Assembly: GCF_003590095.1 (NCBI RefSeq)
Contig: NC_039488.1
Coordinates: 3,038,001 to 3,102,000 of the forward strand
Reading direction: 5' to 3'
DNA: 64,000 bases
From: Trichoplusia ni
Taxonomy: Eukaryota; Arthropoda; Insecta; Lepidoptera; Noctuidae
The translations under genes were made by a program, and so were the position numbers. The notes beneath the pieces are model-generated. The model was given only the letters and a program-made list of their open reading frames with translations, had not been told where the DNA came from and did no database searches. Positions within the stretch are counted from its first letter, which is position 1. Each line of letters starts with the position of its first letter. This document shows positions 49,211 to 61,358 of this stretch, piece by piece.

Positions 49211-49493
49211 AGGGTTCCATACACTTAGGATAAAATGGAACCTATTTACTGAGACTCATACAACCTATTTGCTATTCATCCATCTGTTTGCCTGTCTGTC
49301 TGTCACCAGGCACATGACCAAAGTTTTCACAGATGATGCATTTTTGTTGCAACAAATACTGAAAATAAAGACAGAGGTAAAGCAATGTTGTTACTTCTAT
49401 AAATTGAATGGCATGAGGCAAATTAATTTGAGGGAGGGTACCCAATTTTTTTTTAACCATTTGTTCATCTTTAGCCTATTTGTATGGAACCCT
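49211..49493 (+). mobile_element. 283-bp element with 12-bp terminal inverted repeats
   Basis: AGGGTTCCATAC (49211-49222) and GTATGGAACCCT (49482-49493) are perfect 12-bp inverted repeats. Inside are GTCTGTCTGTCACCAGGC and TTTTCACAGATGATG, a pattern I recall from a very abundant short repeat in moth genomes that begins GGGTTCCGTA. A 125-codon open frame (49182-49559) spans it but is not protein-like. Confidence 0.75.
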
Positions 49494-50448
49494 GTGAGTT
49501 GCAAGTCAAGTCACATGTGTCCATTTGTTTTTGTTAATTATAAAGCAATTATATTTTAAAATACAAAAAAAAAATACTTTTGGAAAAATATACACAAGAT
49601 GATTTTGATTTTCTTCTACTTAAAATATGTCCTACTGTGTTACAATTTCAACAATAAACTGGTTTTAGTTCATTAATTGTATTAGCAATTTGGAGTTATT
49701 TGTTATGAAGAGATGCTGTTTTGATTAAAATCTTTATACTAAGGACATATTGACTTAAGAATATTTTAAATTTTTAAGTTTATTTATTAAGTAGCTTATC
49801 AAACCTTTTAAAATATGGTGTAGTATAAGAAGTAGTTATTGTATCAACTTAAACTATTGTACACTATACACTTTTTTTTTGTATTTTTTTTTGTCAATTG
49901 CCCCTTCACTGGATAAACTAATTAAAGGACCCCAAATATCTTGAAAATAGAACTAGCTGTTGTTACATTAGCATAAAAACATGAAAAACTATTAGAGATA
50001 TAATTTCTCTTCATTGAATTTTGTCAATTCTTAATTAGTCTAGAAATCATGTATTGGTATACAGGCAAAAAAATCTTGATTGATATGTTTCATCCTTGAA
50101 GAGATGAGCTAGACCATCATTAGATCCTACTGTTTAAAAAACTGTCATATTGTTTGTAAACTTGCTCAAGACTCGTGTCTACAATGTCCAAATAATTTAC
50201 TTATCAGTTATCACTAATTATGACCAACTTCCGTATTAATGTTTTGTCTACTTCTTAATGATAAACAATACGACAATGTATAATAATATCGTAGGTATTA
50301 ATAACGGGTGTTGTTTGTTTAATTGCCGAGCTCGAATGACATTAGATATGCGCGCCGGCATAGCGAATCCATATCTTTCTTTGACGAGCGGAACTTTACG
50401 TTAATCTTCATCATACGCTACTGGACTGCAATATATAAATTACCTACT

Positions 50449-50780
50449 AGCTGACCCATAGTAGCCTTTAGCCTTAAAAAGTATTACTAGGGATTTTTTG
50501 GTGTAGAAAAACGCCAGAAACATTAGAAAAATAAGAATAAAATATATAATTACAAAATAATAATAAAACAGGTGGAATCAGTTACATTACAACAAAAGAT
50601 GAAGAAGGGTATAATGTTGGTCAAGTAGTTTTTAGACTACTATAATAGTAACACCCTTGGTTCCACCCATCTGCATGTCGCTGATCATAGATACCGAAAA
50701 GAAGCTTAGAACCTTTCTGGGGCTTCAAGCTTACTCTATACCAAGTTTCTGTAGTTTAGACGTAAAATCGTAATAAAATA
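50449..50780 (+). repeat. Degenerate retroposon-like repeat
   Basis: The segment starts CTACTAGCTGACCCATAGTA, like the common moth repeat start CTAGCTGACCCG, and ends with phrases like CAAGTTTCTGTAGTTTAGAC seen in retroposon tails. Assignment is from memory and the boundaries are approximate. Confidence 0.4.
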
Positions 50781-51685
50781 CGTCACATTATAATGTTAAG
50801 TATGGTTGTATAAAGGTAGGTTGGGCTTTATGACATTACTGTAGACGGGTATTATCAAACGCTCAATTAAATAACAGCCTGCGTCCAAACTACAAGGTTT
50901 TTCGTAATTCACGTTGGTGAAGTTTCATACTCTTACGTCTGTGGCGTAAAGTCAATTACACACCACTATGTCGCCATGTCGCAACTATGTTAAAGTAGAC
51001 ATGAAAACGGATTCGTTCCCGACTTAAAACATTTCCGTTGTAACTGTAGATTTTATTTAAATCTTACGGTGGGAGTTCTTCCTAAAGAATCAATTGCCCA
51101 TAATATCACGTAAAGATCAAATATTACGTCAACCAAGGTATCTGTTAAAAGTCATTTCGGATGATTCAGACTACATCTAATAATAGACACATTCATACTT
51201 TTTATTAACCTTTTGAATTTTTGACTTCCGACACATTTAGTCATCCATATCGCTCTAATTGTGTAAATCTGTGACGTCACTTCTATTTAAGTCAAGGGCT
51301 CAGTTTTGTTTAACTATAGATTTTTATTGTTATCTTATCTTCATAAATACCGTAGCTGAGAGACTAGTTAAAATATTCCAAGATTTACGGTCAGTCCTTT
51401 ACAAAGACTTTTTACGGTAATGAATCACGTTGCAGTAACTTGTGTTGCACACCTACTTCTAAGTCTAGCACTACTCTATTCTTATCTATGTCATTCATTT
51501 AAATATCTTTACAAGGACCCCAATTTTTTTCTTCAATATTGAGGTAATTTGTAGAAATATCAAAAACTGTGGAAAAACGAAATTCACCGGCTCCAGTTAG
51601 TTAAAACCGTATGTAATACAAAGTGTATAAAACCTTATACCTTAAGTGGTCCTAGCCAGTTATCCCATCTTACGAATTTATATAA

Positions 51686-51835
51686 ACTAGCTGTGACCAC
51701 CACAACCACCCGCTACCAATCGAAAAAGCTCATACGGGAACATAAAATATCGTATGTGCTAATCCAAGTTATAAAATACCTTCTTCCAAACCCGTTCAAT
51801 GGTTTTTGCGTTCAAGGGTAACAAACATCATGCAG
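51686..51835 (+). repeat. Retroposon-tail-like repeat
   Basis: It begins ATAAACTAGCTGTGACC and ends with CCCGTTCAATGGTTTTTGCG and GGGTAACAAACAT, matching the ends of a short moth retroposon family as I remember it. Related to the segment at 50449-50780. Confidence 0.45.
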
Positions 51836-54800
51836 CCATAACTATGGGAAACGCGGAAAAAGTAAAATATTGTATTAGTAATCAACCAATCACCTCTCCA
51901 CATTAAGTATCATGCTGATGTCCTTATATATTTCAATGTAATTTTAATACCAACTTGACTTCGAAAGCGTCCTCAGTGTGTAGTGAGTTTCATTCGACAT
52001 TAATCATCAAATATTCTCATTTATTTCTGAACATATTTAAAACTCCTTATTTTAGATTATGAGGGAACATCCTTTGTAAATCAACGTAATCGATGTCGCA
52101 ACACGACCTTAATTCGTCCTTAATCTTTTATGTTGAAATAAGTGTCTTCCTGCGGGCTTAAGTACCTCTTAACTAGATTAGTTAATAAACCTTTTTATCT
52201 TGGATGCACTTTCTCGCCTACTTAAAATTCTTGACGGTATCCTGTTACAAAATATATTCAAAACCCAACCTACGCAATGTTTACATTTTGAGTTAAGCTT
52301 CATAGCAATGTCATTGACTTTTAAAGTTTCAAAACCACCCAAGGACCTCTCGAAGCACTCAAAGAAAGGAATGTTTCGTGGGAAGAGCATTTAACACGTG
52401 ACGCTGTGAGGACAAGTTTGTTGTCAGTCATATTAGTTGTGCTATGGAAATAAGGAATAGACAAAAAAAGGAGTAACATTCGAAAGAATATTTTTCTCTT
52501 TTGCTATAAAGAAGTTTCAGTCAATAGTACGTGTTCCCCTTATAATTAATTTAAATACTGTTTCTTTGATAAACATTTCTGACGATAAAAGCGCCTATTA
52601 GACGCCAATAAATTTCTATGAATGAATGTTGAACGCCTAGGGAGGGTCGATGTCACGTAATCAGAGAACTAATCTCCAGTGTCTACTCACGTGCGTGGGT
52701 TCAATACTCATTCTTCATCGAATACAATGTTGCCCTTAAATATGGAACAGGCATTACAAATTGTTTGAGGAATTTCGATGGATATTTCCATTTACATGCA
52801 CGCATGGATTATTAAGGCTCTGTTTTTTTTTGACTTGCATAATCGAATACAAAATAAAATGAAATTGTGGTAAACATGCCTGTAGCCACCGTAAGTATAA
52901 GGGTGTCAAATAACAGCTATAAGCGATATTACTTTTTTATTTACACGGGCGGAGAACGCAGGGGTTGATTTCCCCGGAGGGTAGTCTACAAGTTGCCACC
53001 ACAATAACACAAAGCAACTAATTTCTGTTATCTTGATTAAAATCTAAGACCAATCAAGAACCAATTTTCCCGAAGGAATGATAAATATCGTGCGTGTTGA
53101 GAACTGAGACAGAATTCAAATCGAAGGAGAAATTTTCTGCTCGAAACTTATTGAAACATTTTGATTAGTTATAGAGCGCTTGTAGTATTTCAAACGAAAT
53201 ATCTATAATACTATACAATCTTTAAGTTAATAAAGTTTACGACCTGATGAGGCCATAAACGGCAGGTGTTCTATTGGTTCATGTATAGCTAACAAAAGAA
53301 AGTAATGGAAAAGCATACGTATATTTTGTTATCTGCTACACAGTGACTTAAATATACGCGCATTTTCCAGCAGTGACTAATGTTATGATCCCACAGCACT
53401 TTAGCGTCCATGACGCAGAGATTGAGTTTAGCATTTGCCAAAAACTCGGTTCGAGTCAGACAGTTCAATTATATAAAACTCAGTTGCAATGAAACCATCC
53501 TGGAATAAAATTCAGTTTATACCAAACTTTCTTGTCGCTCATATATGTAACGAATTCAAATTTTTTATAGCCGCTACAAAATTGCCACCAACAAAAACGA
53601 AATAAAAAATGTTTCCGTCAATATCCCTGGCAACAAAACCTTATACGTTAGATCCAAGCGATTAAAATAAAAAGGGTTGTGACCCCTATTTTGACGTGTA
53701 AATTATTATGAGCTCCCAGTGCGTCACATCGTTTAATAAATAAAATATGTGAGCGCTTAGATGCTGTTGGTTTTACCGCGCTCAGCGAGGGGTGAATGCG
53801 GTTGTTTATTTTTTAGAGAAGCTACTTTTTATGAACAGTAATTTGAACACTTTAAGATTTTATCTATCCATATCCTACGTTTTAAATGAATACTACTTTA
53901 TAGCTGTTTAATCCAAAGAACCTTTTTAGAATGACATCTAAATGGACACTTACGTGAAATCGTAAAATTGTCGATGCCAATGCAATTTCTTGTTTCATAA
54001 TGGAATGCCGTGATTCGTCAGAAATCGTAAAATCCTGCATGTTATCCGTCGGTCGTGTAATGTAATTGTCTTATAAAATTGAATCGTGTATAAAATAGCA
54101 TTTCTAGCCACACGTGTGCTTGAGCCGAAGCTTACAAATGAAATCCTTTTTTAATCTTGGTTTAAACCGTGCTCATAAATCAAATCGTATAGTATCATGT
54201 GGTTTGGGGATCAAAAGGGATTACAAGGAAATTGGAGCTTTAGTATTTGTTATAAATACAGTCCTGTATATTTGTGTAACAAAATTTCACCTATTTAGTT
54301 TTTCGACAACTTTCCTAGTTTCCTTTTTATGAATCGCAATGACGGAAAAACGAAAACAAAGAAAAACGAGCATTAGAAATGTGCGTACGGACATGACTTA
54401 AGTCTCTGATTTTTGTTTCATATAATATTACGCACTGCGGATAAATTAAGATGACTTTGAATATAATATAATCAAATTTTTATCGTAACATCTTATTCGA
54501 TAAGACAACGCACGTGCACATAGCTAAGCAAAAGTGATATGTGTACAGCAATTAGTAATTGAACGGTGATTCAGGCTGGAAGTCCAGACCACTACAAGTC
54601 TACAACAGAGGTTGCTTTGATTTGATGCGTTGCAGCTGTGCATAATAACTTACGTAGATATGGTGGCTCCGGCCGCTGCACTGGTGCACCGGGCCGCGTT
54701 TCAAGTGCTCATCGAGACTCCACTTGGGGCCAATTAGTTCCAACTTTAGAGATACTATATCAACAAATTAATGAAGTTAACATGTAGGCCCGTCCGTCCA

Positions 54801-57800
54801 GTTAAAACGCATGTTCAGGCGGCACGCAAATGGAATTACTCATTCCCGTTTTTATGTCTCTTTTATTCGAATCCCGACCAAGCTTTTAATAGTTTTAGTT
54901 TTGTTATCTAGCTGAAAGCGTAAAATATTAATTATTTTGATCTATAGTTCTAATAACCTCTACTGCAGTCATTTCTATCAATCACGTGTACGAAACTTTC
55001 CGCTTTCTTACAGTCATGTTGATAAGTTCATGTCACTGAACACATTTTATCAGTAACTTTCTATAAATAACACAATGGTCAGATGAATACTTTTATGAAT
55101 CTCTGCAGAAATATGCATTGAACCCATTTAGGAATAACAAGCTGTAGAAAAAAAAGACATTGTTCAAACAGAGGTGGGCTAGGCGTATATGGAATCTTTA
55201 AATCCAGGTAGGCGCAGATATAGGACACAGCAAAGTAATCGGCCAGTGTTGTTTGCTGAAAACTGTTTCAAGATAAAAAGGCTGATATAACGTTCGTTTT
55301 GCATTGCAACATATTCCTTACCACATAATTTCAATTGGATCCACGTTTACCGTAGATAGGGATAAATCGATAAAAATACTTGTTTCATTTCACTACATAA
55401 GTTCGTATGTTAGATGCGCTTGTTACGTCGTTATGAACAATGTAACAAAAAAAATGTTTCGATATCATACACCCATTTTGTATGTGACCTTTTTGCCTTG
55501 TTGGTATTGCATCTATTAACAAAAAAAACAATTAAGTACTCTATCGGTTTCTCAACACATCACGCGAGTATCGACTTTTTATTAGGTCGACCATGACGGA
55601 CAGTATCGGATTTTTTAACTGAGTATATACTCGTGGTTTAAATTATTATTTCCTTAAATACATAATGAGTGTGCAGTTGCCTTATTTAAAAATAGGTACA
55701 ATATTAGATAGATATTAAAAATATCTAGTTAGTAATCCATTACATGTAAATGCTTTCCATAATATATCAGTCATAGTATTAGCATAGTATTACGTACGCA
55801 TTAGTCAGTTATATTATGATTACCTGATCATACCATTTGAATACATTTCCCTACAGTCATAGTATATCTCAACGTATATTCTGTTGAGGTTGTCGACTCA
55901 TAGTAACATACAGTTACTCACAGGTGTGTAAATGAAAGCTACTATCAGTTCTAGTGTTCTCGCTTTCTGTCAATATTATTGTTACCACACGAAGCGACAT
56001 ACCTCTTATTGTTTAAATTATTAATTGTGACAAATATTGCCGTTATACGTAATAGGTAAATATCACTCTGTAGTAATTTGTTTATTTGTTTAAATAAGTA
56101 TCTGTATTGCTATTGCCGATTTCTTCTTACTGTCGAGTAGTAAAGAGAAAGTAAATAAGTTCTCTACTTGTAACAGTGTGGGAATATCGTTGTTTGTCGT
56201 GTGCCGACAAAATCGCCCTTTGGCAAATAGGGTACGAGGTTCACCCTTATAAATAAAAAACATGTGCCAGTTGTGCATTGGCGCCGGCTTAGCTATTTTT
56301 TGCTCATGTTTGCTCAGAGCATCGCAGACAAAATTATGATCTCCGGTCACTAAGAAAAAAGTCGCCGGTTAAATTGTTAAATAACGAATATTGTCTACAA
56401 TGACATGTTATAAATAGATTTAATTGAAATACATTTTTCTTTTATTTTGTTGGTTACATCTCCTTGTATGTTACACTTTATGTTATATTTTTCTTTGCTT
56501 ATCATTGCGCAAGTCATTCTAATTAACTCTAATTTAGGAAAATACCGTTTAAAAGGTACTGTTATCTACCTAGTAATTAGCTAAAATTGGAAAAGAAATT
56601 GCTGTGAAGCAAGTATTAACTTCAATATAAAAATACTCAATATGCAAGGTATTCTTATTTACATCGAATTGGTGAAGAAATTGCTTTATGCAAGCAGTAC
56701 TTAGGTTCTGCGAAAGTGGATATGTCCAGGTTAGATTACGTGGTATTCCTGGTATTGACAGTTCACTTACTGCGTCGCGTTGCACAATAACATAACATAA
56801 TATGTATATGTATCATAAACGAGTAGGTTAGACTGTATATACCTACTGAAATATTTGTTAAGTGCACGCAATCATTAACTAAGCAAAGTCGCCTATACAA
56901 ATACTGAAACAATACATTATTGTTGTTCAGGCCTTAACCTATTTTGTTCACTGACCATTTCACAATTTTCAATGTTTCACATTCAGTTTATTATAATTAG
57001 CTGAATAATTTGTCACTAATCTTAGGCAGGTTAGACTGAGTTTCTCCCGTGTGTATCTTAAAGCGAAGCTAATATTTGTAAAGATTGTAACTCTTCTTGC
57101 GCACTGCACATATACGGACAAATGCAATGGCTTCATTATTAAAATGTATTCATGTATTTGACCGCATTGGTACCGTACAGCGACGCTCAGGTAGTTGGCT
57201 GATTGGTTCGTATACTTCTTATCGTTAATTCGTAGCCAGTGGTAACCTGGCAGTATGAAAGCAAATAGCTGATAAGTAACAGTTTATTACGTAATAAAAT
57301 TAGTTGACATACTTGTCGTCAGGTCGCAGATACTCCATTTACACACTTGGCAGACGCTTTGGCACTGAAAGTGTAAACCGGCTATAAATACTAAAGAGCT
57401 TTACCTGGTACTAAGACAAAAGTTTAGAAACCTAACCGTGGTCGTAGGAATGGTCCTTTCAGACACGTACATATTATGCTTGCCATTAATCAAATATGTT
57501 CAGTTCGTAACATAATAATGTTTTGACATACTATCATTGATCCAAAAAACAAGACTAGCTACAAATACTGGCTGGCAGCAAGCGAATGCCTTCGCTGAAA
57601 CACTGCTGCGGTAAACTAAAACTAATCAAAATTATTTTATAATACCCATATAAAATAATTCTGACTCGGTCCACCTCGCCTTATCACGGCTTCTAATTGT
57701 AATAATACGTGATTATGCAATGCAATTAGTTTTAGTTTCCCAACTACCAACAATAGTTCAAAATTAGAAGCTGGCAAGAATTTTCCATTTTCATTGCTAA

Positions 57801-58309
57801 AAACAACATTAGCTTCTGTCCACCTCCTGACCCTGTAATCTACCAAAAGCAATTAACAATAGCATTAATAGTGTAATTTATTTTTAAAGTTTTGTTAACT
57901 TATTTCTGGTTACTACTAAGTATTTTTTATACCATCTATAAAGTTATTTTCATAGTCAACAACAGAACCCATTTATTTTTGTTATTCCTTCCATATTGTA
58001 CGTATTTTACTTTCTGAGGGGTGATCGGAACTATATTAAACCCCCAGGGTGATCTGTCATATCCAGTAATCGAATGTCTATTGGGCGGAAATGAAATGCC
58101 GGCTTCAATCTTCTATTACTATACATAAATAGATGAAAACTGCCAACGAAGTCGTGAAACTTAACAAGCAACTTATGTTGATGACATCTAAGAATTTGTA
58201 AATCATTTTTCTGGTAGTTAGGAATTCGATTAGATAACAGGATTTTTACGCAGGCAGCGTTATTTAAACGTTTATAAATAAACGTCGAATTTCGTCATAA
58301 TGTCATGAG

Positions 58310-58560
58310 TGTCATGACCGAGAAAACACCGGTGCTGTCGGCGTCACGAGCTCACGAGCCGCTGAACAGTGTTTAGCGCCACGAATCTCTAGCCGCTGAT
58401 TGGTTGCAATGGTGGCGTGATGTACGGAGCGCGAGTAGCACGCTGACAGACCTGTTTATGCGATAGTGCCGCCACCACGCGATTGCCGAACTCACTAAAG
58501 ATGACGTAGCATATCCGCAACATCGCGCGACGCGCCACGCGATGTGACGCCCACAAATTA
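58310..58560. promoter_or_regulatory. CG-rich island, possible alternative promoter
   Basis: This stretch is much richer in GC and CG dinucleotides than the flanks and includes an inverted CCAAT-type motif (GATTGGTTGCAAT, 58398-58410). It could be an alternative promoter or enhancer in the presumed intron. Function is inferred from composition only. Confidence 0.3.
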
Positions 58561-59630
58561 TGAAGGTCACCGCATTAAATCTCTACAATGAAGCCAGCTT
58601 AGATCGATCTTATAAACAATATCAATGCCCTTCATCCTTCATGATTTTTCATTGATTAAATTCTGTTAGTAAAGTGTTTTGACATTAATTGGAGACCTAG
58701 ATAGTCAAGTGTCTGGCTGATATGAATTGTAGGAAAACGATACTAGTAGTGGCACCATTTTTAGTAACTTCATCAATGTGTGTGAAGATACATTTCATAA
58801 AATTGTAAAGAAGGTCTTATTTAAATAAAGTTTCATGAATAATACATTTATGACCATGCATTTTCTGTACATATTAACACCACACTTACCGATTATTGTA
58901 TCAAAACTTAGAGTAAAAAAAAAATGGGTCTCGGAGTAATTCCTCATCTACTGTTAAAACCCGAAGAGAATAGTCTGTACGAGCGCAGATAAAATTAGAA
59001 CTTCTTAAATTTCAAAGTCAGAGCCCCGATGGCTTTCTTATTTTAAAGTGGCGCTTCAGAGAGAGTACAAAGTTTAACTTTCAGTTAGCTAGTACCGCGT
59101 TACATCATCAATTTTTTCAATGAGATGCAATGGACATGTGATTTATTTAATAGAATTCATAAAGTGTTGTAGACTCACGATGATCAATAAATTAATCAAT
59201 ATCAATTCCGGACGCAGCGAGCCGTGTGCATTGCTGTTTATTCCTGATTCCATTTGCGGCATAAGGGCTTCGTGGTTACTCTCTGATTTAAAATAACCGA
59301 GATTGTTCCATTAACCAAAGATTATTCGAGCAAGCACTTAAACTTATGAAATAATGAAGAAGACTATCCTATTATTAATATTATTCGAGATAATCTATGT
59401 ATTTAATTCCTCTTTAATTAATATGACTTGTAACTAATATTGCTACATTGCTATATGAAATAATTGGCTGCTTATTACACGGGGTCAGTATGAGTGTATC
59501 TTCACTGAATCTTCTTATAATTAAAGCATGCTAGTTCCTACAAATATAATTAAATACATGTATACTATGTATAAAGTTTCATTAATAAGTTTAACTCTAA
59601 GATAATCACACTAACCTTGCTAAGAGGAGT

Positions 59631-60075
59631 TTATTAGATCTGAGGGCACGGCAGTGCCCCTGCCAAGTCTCGAGCAAAACGGGCACGGCCGTACCATCTT
59701 TTCTCGAAGCGATTCGCGGCTGTTTCGCCCCCCCTGTATCTTCGACGTGGACAAAGCTAGGAGTTTAGCTTTTCGGGGAATAATAGTAGGCATTAGAACA
59801 AGCTTAAGTTCGAAATTACATGCCAATTGAATTAATGGTTTAGGAGTTACGGTCGATCAAAGTTACACCATTTTGTCACTCACTGACTCACTGACTCACT
59901 GACAGATCATCAAAAATCTAAGGTACTTCTAGCAGACTTAGAAACTTCAAATTTTGCACCAAGATAGGTCCTTAGCCACATATAAAGGAAAAATTATAAA
60001 AACATTAAAAAATAATATGCCATAGAAAACAATTTTATATTTGCGGTTTGGCAAGAACATTATGTATGGATTTTG
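59631..60075 (-). repeat. Moth dispersed repeat with GC-rich head
   Basis: GGGCACGGCAGTGCCCCTGC, then CGGGCACGGCCGTACCATCT and CTGTATCTTCGACGTGGACA, are phrases I recall from an abundant repeat in noctuid genomes. The GACTCACT run (about 59876-59903) and AACTTCAAATTTTGCACC after it also belong to that pattern. Its orientation and ends are uncertain. Confidence 0.5.
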
Positions 60076-60662
60076 ACTGCATTGTTAACTTTGTTCGTTG
60101 TTTAAGTACCTATTCAATTGGATGAATACATACATAGAATAGAAAAGAATAATATAAATGTAATACACAGACTATCATTAATACAAATTAATACATAAAA
60201 TTCATAATTCATTAAATTAATAAAGCTAAAACTCCATTGTATTGCGATAAATATTGTATGCGCGCTCGATAGATGGCGTTGTACGTGTCTGAATCGCGCT
60301 ATGGTTTCGTTACAAAGCGCAGTCTAAGTAGTACTTCAGAATAATTCGATAATTTTCATTTGATAGTGCCACCTGTCTATGAAAAACCATTTCGAAACTA
60401 AAAAATATTGTAGTGATAATTGATATTCGGAGAACTTTACGTGTTATTTAGTTTAGTTTAGCTATAGTTTGTAAGTTAGTAGATATATATATGCATATAT
60501 ATATAAGTTTAAGCTTGTTTACATTAGAAGTAACGAAGTCTCAGAGAAGAAACAAAAGAGATAGAGATAGAGAATGGGTTCTAAGCAAAGCAGTAGCTGA
60601 AGTCCTAGAAATTATGACACCTAAAAAAAAAGAAAGAAATACACTTACAAAAAATAAATGAG

Positions 60663-61358
60663 ATCCCACCAAAAACATTAAATGTAAAAAAATGCCAAGT
60701 CTCTCGATGCAGTCTTTCCATCGTAAAAAGTTTTGAGATCTCATAGAAGCCAAGTCCTATTCAAAATATTTTGTAGTTATAAATCAACATTTAGTAATTG
60801 TATCAATAGTTTTCTTTATATTATAATTATAGTGACTTGGCAATGAGCACAAATTAAAAGCTGCTTGATGCCTGGAATTATGTGCAAATGTTACTGACGA
60901 GACCAGTGATCAGATTATTTGTTATGTGTGAATCATGATGGTCACTACCGACTACATGCTCCAATACAATAATTAAGAATACCTTACGGGCCATCGCTTT
61001 ATGAAAGTAAATGAATCGAGAGTACACTAAGACTGACTGCCGTTGCCGAAATTCGGTTGGGACGACACGGATAAACCAAAAGAAAATTAATTTTGTGATA
61101 TTAATGTTTACACATGCGGTGTGTGTAACTTTCAACTCCTACAAATATGCCGTTTTATTTGTTTCTTCTTGTGCTCATTGCCAAGTCACTATAATTATAA
61201 TATAAAGAAAACTATTGATACAATTACTAAATGTTGATTTATAACTACAAAATATTTTGAATAGGACTTGGCTTCTATGAGATCTCAAAACTTTTTACGA
61301 TGGAAAGACTGCATCGAGAGACTTGGCATTTTTTTACATTTAATGTTTTTGGTGGGAT
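60663..61358. repeat. 188-bp perfect inverted repeat, 320-bp spacer
   Basis: Bases 60663-60850 and 61171-61358 are exact reverse complements in my base-by-base reading, separated by 60851-61170. Outside the arms the match continues imperfectly for about 20 bases. The same 30-residue translation (starting MASMRSQNFLRWKDCIERLG) appears from both arms, which is a side effect of the repeat. The arms carry no recognisable transposon ends. Confidence 0.9.

Noticed and set aside
49182..49559. 125-codon open frame
   Set aside because: It spans the short repeat at 49211-49493 and its translation is low-complexity, not protein-like.
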